Below are positions 20,490 to 28,438 of a stretch of DNA of 60,328 bases, in pieces. Made by a program: the position numbers and the translations under genes. The notes under the pieces are model-generated. The model made no database searches and was not told the DNA's origin. It was given only the letters and a program-made list of their open reading frames with translations. This DNA is from Candidatus Latescibacterota bacterium (GTDB lineage Bacteria > Latescibacterota > UBA2968 > GCA-2709665). The stretch lies in the NCBI GenBank assembly GCA_012270675.1, contig JAAXHW010000083.1, positions 1 through 60,328 on the forward strand, read 5' to 3'. Position 1 is the stretch's first letter. Each line of letters begins with the position of its first letter.

Positions 20490-21773
20490 ATGGAACGAGA
20501 CTACGCCTTTGAAATGGCTACCTCCAACATCCGTTTCGGCCCCGGCGTCACGCGGGAAATTGGCATGGACCTCGCCGATTTGGGCGTCAAACGCGCCATG
20601 CTCGTCACCGACCCCAACCTCGCGGGACTCTCCCCGGTTCAGACGGCGATCGAGTCCCTCAAGCGTGAACGTATCGACTTCGTCCTCTTCGACCACGTTC
20701 GGGTCGAACCCACCGACACCTCCTTCAAGGAGGCCATCGCCTTTGCGGTCGAGGGCAGCTTCGACGCGTTTGTCGCCGTTGGTGGAGGCTCCTCCATAGA
20801 TACGGCAAAGGCCGCCAACCTCTATTCGACCTACCCGAACGATTTCCTCGCCTATGTCAACGCGCCCATCGGGGAGGGCAAGCCCGTGCCCGGCCCGCTG
20901 AAACCCCTCATCGCGGTCCCCACCACTGCCGGCACCGGAAGTGAAACCACCGGCGTGACCATCTTCGACCTGACCGAACAGCATGCGAAAACCGGTATTG
21001 CCCACCGCCGCCTCAAACCCACCCTGGGCATCGTTGATCCGGAAAACACCCGCACCATGCCCCCGGTCGTGGCCGCCTCTACCGGCCTGGACGTACTCTG
21101 CCACGCCCTGGAATCCTACACCGCAATCCCCTACGACCAGCGCCCTCTGCCGGACCGCCCCATCCTTCGCCCCGCGTACCAGGGCACCAACCCCATCAGT
21201 GACATCTGGTCCCTCAAAGCGATCGAACTGGTGGCCGAATACCTGGTCCGCGCCGTTGCCGACCCGGACGACGATGAGGCCAGAAGCCACATGATTCTGG
21301 CTTCCAGCATGGCCGGTATGGGCTTTGGCAACGCCGGATGCCACCTTCCCCACGGTATGTCCTACCCCGTATCCGGCATGGTCCGCGACTACACGCCCCC
21401 GGGATTCGTCGCCGATCACCCCATCGTTCCCCACGGCATGTCCGTCGTGCTCAATGCCCCGCCCGTCTTCCGTTTCACCGGCCCCGCCCGTCCCGCCCGC
21501 CACCTCAAAGCCGCTGCCTGCCTGGGCGCCGACACCTCAGCCGTCCCGGACGCCGAGGCCCAGGCCGGGCCCATCCTCGCTGACCGCATCGTCGCCCTGA
21601 TGAAGCAGCTCGAAATGCCCAATGGCCTCTGCGCGGTCGGCTTCACCGAAGCCGACATCCCCGCCCTCGTCGAAGGCACCCTGCCCCAGCACCGCGTCAC
21701 CAACCTCTCTCCCCGCCCCGCAAGCGCGGAGGACCTGCACGCCATGTTCAAAGACGCCATGAGGGCCTGGTAA
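20490..21773 (+). CDS. iron-containing alcohol dehydrogenase, hydroxyacid-oxoacid transhydrogenase-like
   Basis: This 427-residue group III Fe-dependent dehydrogenase resembles mitochondrial ADHFE1 (HOT) from end to end: YAFEMATSNIRFGPGVTRE, VRVEPTDTSFKEAI, VAVGGGSSIDTAKAANLY, PTTAGTGSETTGV and RPAYQGTNPISDIW. Metal ligands are D201, H205, H288 (HGMSYP) and H315 (VPHGMS). HOT oxidises 4-hydroxybutyrate to succinic semialdehyde while reducing 2-oxoglutarate to D-2-hydroxyglutarate. The match was judged from remembered motifs, so specificity for these substrates is inference. It sits between a TRAP system and an SSS symporter, which fits catabolism of an imported hydroxyacid. Confidence 0.85.
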   Translation: MERDYAFEMATSNIRFGPGVTREIGMDLADLGVKRAMLVTDPNLAGLSPVQTAIESLKRERIDFVLFDHVRVEPTDTSFKEAIAFAVEGSFDAFVAVGGGSSIDTAKAANLYSTYPNDFLAYVNAPIGEGKPVPGPLKPLIAVPTTAGTGSETTGVTIFDLTEQHAKTGIAHRRLKPTLGIVDPENTRTMPPVVAASTGLDVLCHALESYTAIPYDQRPLPDRPILRPAYQGTNPISDIWSLKAIELVAEYLVRAVADPDDDEARSHMILASSMAGMGFGNAGCHLPHGMSYPVSGMVRDYTPPGFVADHPIVPHGMSVVLNAPPVFRFTGPARPARHLKAAACLGADTSAVPDAEAQAGPILADRIVALMKQLEMPNGLCAVGFTEADIPALVEGTLPQHRVTNLSPRPASAEDLHAMFKDAMRAW

Positions 21774-21821
21774 AAAAATGGTACAAAAATTCCATTGCAA
21801 AATGCAGCCGTTCGCCATAAC

Positions 21822-21850
21822 TTGAAGGGGTCTACTGCTTTATATTTGAT
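21822..21850 (+). promoter_or_regulatory. candidate promoter for the SSS symporter gene
   Basis: TTGAAG (21822-21827) and TTTGAT (21845-21850) are 17 bases apart within an AT-rich stretch. This is unusual for the window and lies 37 bases before the GTG start. Each box matches consensus at four of six positions. Confidence 0.35.
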
Positions 21851-21886
21851 ATTTTTCATTTCCCCATCAAGGGAGGGACACACGCC

Positions 21887-23776
21887 GTGGAAGTAAAACT
21901 CGTCTGGCTTCTCATATTTGTCGGTATTTACTGGATCTACTGCCTCTTCTGGGGCATCAAAGGCGCGATCAGCTCCCGTACATCCGCCGACTATTTCGTG
22001 GCCGGGCGCACCATCGGCCTGTGGGTTTTTGTCCTGGCCGCCACCGCCACCAGCTTTTCAGGCTGGACCTTTATCGGCCACCCCGGCCTCATCCTCAGAG
22101 ACGGCCTCCCCTACGCGTTCGCCTCCTTCTACGCCCTCACCATCCCCTTCACCGGCGTCCTCTTCCTCAGGCGGCAGTGGGTCATCGGACGGGCATTCCA
22201 CCACATCACACCCGGCGAAATGTACAGCAGCTACTACGGCGGCAACGCCATGCGCCTTCTCACCGTGCTGGTCGCCGCCCTTTTCAGCGTCCCCTATCTC
22301 GGCGTCCAGCTCCGGGCCTCCGGCGACCTCTTCCACACCCTCAGCGACGGCCTGGTCAGCCTCGAGTTCGGCATGTTCGCCCTCTCGGCCATCGTCATTA
22401 TCTACGTGGCTGCGGGCGGCCTCCGCTCGGTCGCGTACGTCGATTGCGTCCAGTGCATTCTCCTCGCCCTCGGCATCGTTATCCTGGGGTGCATCGCCAT
22501 CCATTTCTCCGGTGGGTGGTCCGGCTTTACCGAAGGTGTGGCCAACCTGGTGCAACAGGACCTTGCCACCGGGAACAACCTCACCCCCGCCGGGCACTCC
22601 CGAAACGTCGCCATTCCCGGCGCGGTCCAGTTCGTCTCTTCCGGTTCAGAAGCAAAGGGCGGCGTCTGGACCGGCATCATGTGCATGACCTATATGTTTG
22701 CGCTTATGGGCATCCAGTCCTCCCCCGCCTTCTCCATGTGGGCCTTTTCCAACCGGACGAGCCGGCCCTTCCGCTGGCAGCAGGTCGTGGCCTCCTCCAT
22801 CGTCATCGGCATTATCCTCTTCTCGTTTACCATCTTTCAGGGCCTGGGCGGCAACATCCTGGTCGCCAACGGCGTGTTTGAAAGTGCAACCGACAAAAAC
22901 CTCGTTCCGCAGCTGATCAACCTCCTCTCCCAAAGCGTCCCCTGGCTGGTCGGCCTCCTGGCCGTCTGTGCCCTGGCCGCTATGCAAAGCACCGGCGCCG
23001 CGTACATGTCCACCTTCAGCGGCATGGTCACCCGCGACATCTACCGCCGCTATATCTCACCCGACGCCTCGGACAGGGTGCAGAAACTCTGCGGCCGCAT
23101 CTTTGTCGTCTTCGTCACGCTGGCCGCGCTCACCGTTGCCGCCACATTCACGGGTGCGATTGTCATGCTCGGCGGCCTCGCCGTCGCGTACGGTTTCCAG
23201 ATGTATCCCGCCCTCATGGGGATCTGCTACTTTCCGCGCCTCACCCGGAAAGGCGTTGTATGGGGCCTGGTCGCCGGCCTGGTCGCCGTCACACTCACCG
23301 ACCGGACCGTCGCCCTCTTCGGCCTGCCCTGGGGACCCTATCCCTGGACGGTCCACAGTGCCGGCTGGGGCATTCTTTTCAACGTGGCGATCACCCTCAT
23401 CGTCTCCTTCGCCTTTCCCGACACCGGCGAGGCGCAGGCCGCCAAAGCGAAACACCACCGCTTTCTTCAGGCCGTCTCCGGCATTCCCGAAGACCGGCGC
23501 AGGCACGTCCCCTTCGCCTGGGCCCTCACCGTCATCTGGTTTCTCGTGGGCTTCGGCCCCTTCGCCGTGGTGGGCAACACCCTCTTTTCCGATCCGAACC
23601 TGCCCGCCACATGGGGGCCCTTCGGCCTGCCCTCCCTCTGGGTCTGGCAGCTTCTCATGCTCTGCTTCGGTATCTTCGTCATGTGGTACCTCGCCTTCTA
23701 CGTGGGCCTCTCCAGACCCGTTCCACCCGAACAGGTCGAAGAAGTCCACAAGGCCCACTTTCCCGAAGCGCCGTAG
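21887..23776 (+). CDS. sodium:solute symporter (SSS family)
   Basis: This 629-residue membrane protein has the SSS (SLC5-like) layout with about 13 hydrophobic helices. Typical features are SADYFVAGRTIGLWV after the first helix, ATATSFSGWTFIGHPGLI, AAGGLRSVAYVDCVQ and AAMQSTGAAYMST (sodium-site region). An added C-terminal segment has two or three helices. It starts at GTG 21887, with GGGAGGG upstream. The family includes proline, pantothenate and short-chain-acid transporters. The substrate is unknown, but the position after the TRAP and transhydrogenase genes favours an organic acid. Confidence 0.88.
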   Translation: MEVKLVWLLIFVGIYWIYCLFWGIKGAISSRTSADYFVAGRTIGLWVFVLAATATSFSGWTFIGHPGLILRDGLPYAFASFYALTIPFTGVLFLRRQWVIGRAFHHITPGEMYSSYYGGNAMRLLTVLVAALFSVPYLGVQLRASGDLFHTLSDGLVSLEFGMFALSAIVIIYVAAGGLRSVAYVDCVQCILLALGIVILGCIAIHFSGGWSGFTEGVANLVQQDLATGNNLTPAGHSRNVAIPGAVQFVSSGSEAKGGVWTGIMCMTYMFALMGIQSSPAFSMWAFSNRTSRPFRWQQVVASSIVIGIILFSFTIFQGLGGNILVANGVFESATDKNLVPQLINLLSQSVPWLVGLLAVCALAAMQSTGAAYMSTFSGMVTRDIYRRYISPDASDRVQKLCGRIFVVFVTLAALTVAATFTGAIVMLGGLAVAYGFQMYPALMGICYFPRLTRKGVVWGLVAGLVAVTLTDRTVALFGLPWGPYPWTVHSAGWGILFNVAITLIVSFAFPDTGEAQAAKAKHHRFLQAVSGIPEDRRRHVPFAWALTVIWFLVGFGPFAVVGNTLFSDPNLPATWGPFGLPSLWVWQLLMLCFGIFVMWYLAFYVGLSRPVPPEQVEEVHKAHFPEAP

Positions 23777-23795
23777 ACAGACGGCTGATGGAAAA

Positions 23796-23829
23796 AGGCC
23801 CGGCGGAATGCTCAGCCGGGCCTGATTTT
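23796..23829 (+). terminator. intrinsic terminator after the SSS symporter
   Basis: AGGCCCGGC (23796-23804) pairs with GCCGGGCCT (23815-23823), followed by GATTTTTT. The preceding GAAAAAGG gives a T-run on the minus strand too, so it may also serve the convergent MDR gene. Confidence 0.75.
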
Positions 23830-23841
23830 TTGTGTGCCGGG

Positions 23842-23864
23842 GAACCGCGCGGAAAAGCCCCTTC
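23842..23864. repeat. dispersed intergenic repeat, right-half copy
   Basis: The core GCGCGGAAAAGCCCCTTC is shared with 57154-57171 exactly and with 31107-31124 with one mismatch. It includes GGAA...TTCC. This copy follows the terminator of the symporter gene. Confidence 0.6.
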
Positions 23865-23923
23865 CGCCCCGCAGCGAAGGCGGGGGAGGCGAGACGCGTG
23901 AGCGGGTGTGTACAGGCAGCTTC

Positions 23924-24922
23924 TTATGCCGTCTCCTTCCAGTTGATCAGGATGCCGAGGGCCTCGCGCCGCTGTTCGGTTACCAGGTGGAAGGCCTCCG
24001 CGGCCTGGTCGCAGGGAACCCGGGTGGTGATCAGCGGGTGCACCCGGATGCGCCCGGCGGCCATCAGCGCCAGCCCCAGCTTCACGTCGTCCGCCAGCGG
24101 CCAGAAGCCGGATGAGACGTCCACCCTGGGGCGCACCGAGTTGTGAGCGCCCAGGACCGTCAGCCCCCGTCTGTGCACATCCCGGTAAAAATTGACCCTT
24201 TCCGTTTCCCCCCGGCTGCTGGCCAGCAGCACCACACGCCCGCACCAGCCCGCGGCCTGAAAGGCCGCCACCACCGGCTCGGCGGCCCCCGTGGCCTCAA
24301 TCACCACCCGCGCGCCGTCGCCATCCGTGAGGTCCCGCGTGGCCTCCACCACGTCCTCCACACCCACCCGGACCGTGTGATCCGCCCCCACCTGCCGGGC
24401 GACCTCCAACCGGCGCTGGTCCAGGTCCGCTCCGACCACCGGATACCCCCCCTGCAGCCGCGCGATCTGCAGCGCCAGATTCCCCACGATCCCCTGCCCC
24501 AAAACCAGCACCGATTCGCCCAATTCCACCCGCGCCTTGCGCACCCCCTGCATGGAGACGGCCGTCAGGCTGGAAAAGGTCGCAGCCTCCGGTGAGAGCC
24601 CCTCCGGCACCCCCGCACACCGGCCTGCGCCCACGATCACATGGCTGGCGTGCGCCCCGTGGGAGGTGACCCGGTCTCCCGGTCTGACCCCTTCCACACC
24701 CTCACCCACCTCCAGCACCCTGCCCACGTTGGAATATCCTGCCCCCTTCGGAAACTGCTGCGGGGTATTGGGCAGCCCCATCAGGTTGGCGCCCTCCGTG
24801 CCCGGACTGATCAGCGTCACCTCCGTCCGGACCAGTACCTCTCCCGGACCGGGCGCTCCGATCTCGAACGGCTCGATCCCGACCTTGTCCTGCGCCCTGA
24901 ATACAACCCGTTTGCTTTGCAT
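23924..24922 (-). CDS. medium-chain dehydrogenase/reductase without structural or catalytic zinc ligands
   Basis: This 332-residue MDR protein has a GroES-like N-terminal half and a Rossmann domain with VLGQGIVGNLALQIARLQG. The first zinc-ligand position reads SPGTEGAN rather than the usual Cys-containing motif, and no four-cysteine lobe is present. It therefore resembles zinc-free bi-domain or sorbitol/threonine-DH-like members of unknown substrate. ATG at 24922 is preferred because AGGA lies about 9 bases upstream; the longer frame begins with a TTG overlapping the upstream stop. It is co-directional with the aldo/keto reductase 24 bases upstream. Confidence 0.78.
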   Translation of the reverse strand: MQSKRVVFRAQDKVGIEPFEIGAPGPGEVLVRTEVTLISPGTEGANLMGLPNTPQQFPKGAGYSNVGRVLEVGEGVEGVRPGDRVTSHGAHASHVIVGAGRCAGVPEGLSPEAATFSSLTAVSMQGVRKARVELGESVLVLGQGIVGNLALQIARLQGGYPVVGADLDQRRLEVARQVGADHTVRVGVEDVVEATRDLTDGDGARVVIEATGAAEPVVAAFQAAGWCGRVVLLASSRGETERVNFYRDVHRRGLTVLGAHNSVRPRVDVSSGFWPLADDVKLGLALMAAGRIRVHPLITTRVPCDQAAEAFHLVTEQRREALGILINWKETA

Positions 24923-24945
24923 TGTCGTCATTCCTGTTTGAGCGG

Positions 24946-25959
24946 TCAAAGGGACGGAGTCTCCACCGCCCCGTCGCGTCGTTCGCGCATCTGTTTTTCC
25001 ATGGCCTCGGGATAGCGGTCCGGCAGGTGGGAAACCGTATTCAGGCGCTCCAGCGCTTCCCCCTCCAGACGCCAGCCCACGGCGTCCAGATTGCTTCGCA
25101 GCTGCCCGGCGTTGCGCGCCCCCACAATCGCCGACGTAATCCCCGGCTGGTCCATCACCCAGCGGAGCGCCACCGCTCCCGGGCTGCGCCCCATCCCTCT
25201 GGCCACGTCCAAAAGCGCGCGCAAGCTCTCATCCGCACTGGCGGCAAAATAGCGCTGCGGGTACGCCCACGCCTCCTCTGAACGCGTCCCTGCAAGCGTG
25301 CGTTCCCCGGGCCTGTACTTGCCCGTCAGAAATCCCCCTCCCAGCGGGCTCCACACCACCACCCCCAGCCCTTTCTCGCGGCACAGCGGCATCACCTCCT
25401 GTTCGATATCCCGCACCACCAGGCTGTACTGGGGCTGGTAACACTCGAAGCGGGCAAGGTTCCCCGTCTCGCTGATCCACAGCGCCTCGCACAGGCGCCA
25501 CGCCTGGTAGTTGCTGCACGCAATATACCGCACCTTCCCCTGGCGCACCAGATCGTCCAGGGCCCTGAGCATCTCTTCCAGGGGCGTCTGCTCATCCACA
25601 TGGTGGATATAGTAGATATCCACGTAATCCATCTCCAGGCGCCTCAGGCTGTCTTCGATGGCATGCATAATATGCACCCGCGACATCCCGGAATCGTTCG
25701 GCCCCGGTCCCACAGGGTTGAAAAACTTGGTGGCCACCACCGCGCTCCGCCGCCTGTTCTTGAGGGCCTTTCCCAGGAGGACCTCCGACGCTCCGTCGTT
25801 GTAGGTGTTTGCGGTGTCAAAGAAATTCACGCCCGCCTCCAGGGCCAGGTCCACCATCCGCACCGCCTCCACTTCATCCGCGCCGCGCCCAAACGTCATC
25901 GTTCCCAGACAAAATTCCGAGATCTTCAACCCGCTGCGTCCCATTCTGCGATATTCCAT
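24946..25959 (-). CDS. aldo/keto reductase
   Basis: This 337-residue NADP(H)-dependent oxidoreductase of the AKR superfamily has the catalytic tetrad at about D48, Y53, K78 and H119 (FFDTANTYND, ATKFF, YYIHH). It also has a GRSPGAVALRWVMDQPGI cofactor-binding helix near the C-terminus. Start at 25959 with GGAGGA upstream; the longer frame from 25986 is less likely. It is about one-third of the window away from a similar AKR at 50353 that shares the PVGPGPND-type loop (PIGPGPND there), so the two are probable paralogs. Confidence 0.88.
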   Translation of the reverse strand: MEYRRMGRSGLKISEFCLGTMTFGRGADEVEAVRMVDLALEAGVNFFDTANTYNDGASEVLLGKALKNRRRSAVVATKFFNPVGPGPNDSGMSRVHIMHAIEDSLRRLEMDYVDIYYIHHVDEQTPLEEMLRALDDLVRQGKVRYIACSNYQAWRLCEALWISETGNLARFECYQPQYSLVVRDIEQEVMPLCREKGLGVVVWSPLGGGFLTGKYRPGERTLAGTRSEEAWAYPQRYFAASADESLRALLDVARGMGRSPGAVALRWVMDQPGITSAIVGARNAGQLRSNLDAVGWRLEGEALERLNTVSHLPDRYPEAMEKQMRERRDGAVETPSL

Positions 25960-26063
25960 CGCTGTCCTCCGTTTTTTCCTTGACATTGGACTGTTTTCGA
26001 ACCATGTATTTTATATTGATTTTCCCCACCACTCCCCATTTTTTAAGAAAGGAAGGATCACCC

Positions 26064-26906
26064 ATGGCAGACTACGCCCATCCAGACGCCCTGGTCTCCA
26101 CCCGGTGGGTGGCGGACAATTTGAACGATCCGGACGTCCGAATCGCAGAGGTCGATGTGGATACATCGGCCTATGAAGAGGGGCATATCGCGGGTGCGGT
26201 CGGCTGGAACTGGCAGACCCAGCTGCAGGACCCCCTCACCCGGGACCTGGCGTCCAAAGCCGATTTTGAGGCCCTCATGGGGCAGTCCGGCGTCTCCAAT
26301 CATTCCACCGTTGTCCTCTATGGCGACAACAACAACTGGTTTGCCGCCTGGGCCCTGTGGGAACTCCTCTACTATGGCCACGACGCCAGCAGGCTGAAAC
26401 TGATGAACGGGGGCCGCGCCAAGTGGATCGAGGAGGGCCGGGACCTGACGACCGAGGCCTCCAGCGTCACCCCGGCCGCCTATTCGGCCAGCGACCCGGA
26501 CGAAAATATCCGCGCCTACCGGCGTCAGGTCGAAACGCATGTCGAGGGAGGCGGTCCGCTGGTCGACGTCCGTTCCCCCGATGAGTTCACCGGCAAAATC
26601 CTGGCCCCCCCCGGCCTCAACGAGACCTGCCAGCGGGGCGGCCACATCCCCGGCGCATCCAACATCCCCTGGGCGCAGGCCGTCAACGAGGACGGTACCT
26701 TCAAGTCTCACGACGAACTTTTGTCTCTCTACGCGGACCAGGGCGTTACCGGCGACCGGGAAACCGTCGTGTACTGCCGCATCGGCGAGCGGTCCTCCCA
26801 TTCCTGGTTCGTCCTGAAGTACCTCCTCGGTTTCGACCAGGTGCGCAACTACGACGGCTCCTGGACCGAGTGGGGCAATCTTATCCGGGCGCCCATCGAG
26901 AAGTAG
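26064..26906 (+). CDS. two-domain rhodanese (thiosulfate/3-mercaptopyruvate sulfurtransferase)
   Basis: This 280-residue protein has two rhodanese modules. The N-terminal one is inactive-like (YEEGHIAGAVGWNW). The C-terminal one holds the catalytic cysteine in VVYCRIGERSSHSWF at about C238, and VDVRSPDEFTGK marks its first strand. Such enzymes transfer sulfane sulfur from thiosulfate or 3-mercaptopyruvate to thiol or cyanide acceptors. The loop CRIGERS is closer to thiosulfate-type than to the CGSGVT of mercaptopyruvate enzymes. The start at 26064 follows AAGGAAGG. It is transcribed divergently from the aldo/keto reductase across an AT-rich 104-base gap. Confidence 0.92.
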   Translation: MADYAHPDALVSTRWVADNLNDPDVRIAEVDVDTSAYEEGHIAGAVGWNWQTQLQDPLTRDLASKADFEALMGQSGVSNHSTVVLYGDNNNWFAAWALWELLYYGHDASRLKLMNGGRAKWIEEGRDLTTEASSVTPAAYSASDPDENIRAYRRQVETHVEGGGPLVDVRSPDEFTGKILAPPGLNETCQRGGHIPGASNIPWAQAVNEDGTFKSHDELLSLYADQGVTGDRETVVYCRIGERSSHSWFVLKYLLGFDQVRNYDGSWTEWGNLIRAPIEK

Positions 26907-26922
26907 CCCGGGATGAAAGAAG

Positions 26923-26968
26923 AAAGGCCTGCGGCCCGTCTTGCGGGGTGGGACCACAGGCCTTTTTT
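26923..26968 (+). terminator. intrinsic terminator after the rhodanese gene
   Basis: AAGGCCTG (26924-26931) pairs with CAGGCCTT (26957-26964). The internal GCCC/GGGG stem is possible, and TTTTTTG follows. On the minus strand the flank is TTTCTTCTTTC, so termination of the convergent HAD gene here is possible but weaker. Confidence 0.72.
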
Positions 26969-27653
26969 GTGCACAGACAGCTTCTCGCACAATTCCCGGC
27001 ACCTCCTGCAAACTCCGAATCTCATAATCCGGCTCTGGCGTCCCTGCTTTCAGCGCCTCCCCCCGCCGGTTCAGCCACGCAACCCGCATCTCCGCCCGCC
27101 TGGCCCCCACAATATCGTCCTCCTGGGAGTCCCCCACGTAGAGCGCCTCCTGCGGCTTGCAGCCCATCAGGTCCAGCGCCTCCTGAAAAATTTCCGGCTT
27201 CGGCTTGTAACACCTGGCCGATTCCGAACTCACCACCACCGGAAACCGCAGCCCGTTCCGTTTCAGTGCCGCCTCCAGGTGGTCCGAATCCGCGTTCGAC
27301 ACGACCCCGGTCGCGTAGCCTTTCAGACGCTCCAGCGCGGGCCTCACATCGGCATACGTCCGGCACCTGCCGAACCGTTCGAAAAGCGAATCCACATATC
27401 GGTCCGCTTCCGCGTTGACCTGAAGCGCTTTGAACGCCCGCTCCAGGCTCCGCCGGTTCGCCACCCGAAGCGGGAGAAAATCCCCGTCCCGAATCATGGG
27501 GAAAAAGTATCCGTCCCAGATGTCCAGGAGTCCCTTCGCATCCACCTCCAGCCCCTGTTCCCGCACGATCCGGGCGCACGAGGCCATCAGTTCCCCCATT
27601 GCATCCTCAAACAGCGTCCCGTACCCGTCAAACAACACCGCCTGAATCCTCAT
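26966..27653 (-). CDS. HAD-superfamily hydrolase (haloacid-dehalogenase/phosphatase type) with no nearby stop codon
   Basis: This HAD-IA-like hydrolase begins MRIQAVLFDGYGTLF, with nucleophile D9 in the dehalogenase-like DGYGT form. The Ser motif lies in VVSNADSDH, the lysine in CYKPKPEIF, and the acidic motif in YVGDSQEDDIVGAR. The start at 27653 overlaps the SDR stop as ATGA. The recognisable domain ends at about 26966 (EAVCAQK). The reading frame does not stop there: it stays open through the convergent terminator and antisense to the rhodanese until 26058. The end given here is therefore a domain boundary, not a stop codon. Either the real product has a long C-terminal extension or the transcript ends without a stop. 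Confidence 0.72.
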
Positions 27654-28408
27654 TCTCCGAACCTTTCCTCCACCGAATCCTCGGCCGCAAATCCCAGCAC
27701 CTCCCGCGCATGCGCCATATCCCGGTAGTTCCACCGGTTGTTCGAGACCGCGTAGAAAATATCGAATCGGACCTCACCGGGTGCCTCAATGCACCGCTCC
27801 ACCAGCCGCGCAATATCCCTCTGGCTGCACCAGACCGGAACGTGCCGGGTCTGCTGCGGCCGGTCCTCCTTCAGGACCGCGCCGATGCGCAGGCAGAGGA
27901 TCGAAAGGTCGGACGTGTCCGTAAAGTGCCGGGCCAGGGCCTCTCCCCACACCTTGCTACACCCGTAAAGCCCACCCGGCCGGACCGGTGTTTCGTGGGT
28001 CAGCATCGTCCACCCCTCCGACGCCTCCTCATAGCGCCCCTCTGCCAGCGCCCTGTAGGGCATCTCCCGCTCCCATCCCACAATTGTCGAACCGCTGCTG
28101 GCGTAGACAACCCGCGCCACCCCGGCCCGGCGGGAGGCCTCAAACACGTGATACGTACCGATGATATTGTGCCGGAGCATCTCCTCCCAGCCTCCCCGGA
28201 TGCTCGCCGCCAGGTGCACCACCGTGTCCACCCCGTTAAACGCAGGTAGAATCGCTTCCAGATCGGCAATATCCGCCCGGTGGCATTCGACCCCCGGCAC
28301 GCTGCGCCGGTTCAACGCGCGCAGCGCATATTTGCCCTCCAGCCGCCTGCGCACCGCCCCGCCGATCAGCCCGCTCATGCCGGTGATCAGGACCCGTTTT
28401 TGCGCCAT
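27650..28408 (-). CDS. NAD-dependent epimerase/dehydratase (extended SDR)
   Basis: This 252-residue protein has the Rossmann motif TGMSGLIG at residues 9-16, a VVHLAAS strand, YASSGSTIVG, and the catalytic pair Y148/K152 (YGCSK). It is similar in length and style to compact uronate-dehydrogenase-like and nucleotide-sugar-epimerase-like SDRs; YAVSNNRWNYRDM near the end resembles the uronate dehydrogenase group. AAGGAG precedes the ATG. It lies between the acyl ligase fusion (30-base gap) and the HAD gene (4-base overlap), suggesting one operon. The substrate is unproven. Confidence 0.82.
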   Translation of the reverse strand: MAQKRVLITGMSGLIGGAVRRRLEGKYALRALNRRSVPGVECHRADIADLEAILPAFNGVDTVVHLAASIRGGWEEMLRHNIIGTYHVFEASRRAGVARVVYASSGSTIVGWEREMPYRALAEGRYEEASEGWTMLTHETPVRPGGLYGCSKVWGEALARHFTDTSDLSILCLRIGAVLKEDRPQQTRHVPVWCSQRDIARLVERCIEAPGEVRFDIFYAVSNNRWNYRDMAHAREVLGFAAEDSVEERFGE

Positions 28409-28438
28409 ATCGATCTCCTTCGGAGGAGGACCAGGGGG

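Noticed and set aside
19377-21503. Minus-strand open frame of 708 codons under the TRAP permease and Fe-ADH genes
   Set aside because: It is antisense to two strongly conserved genes. Its composition is low-complexity and Gly/Asp/Glu-rich, as expected from reading a GC-rich coding strand backwards.
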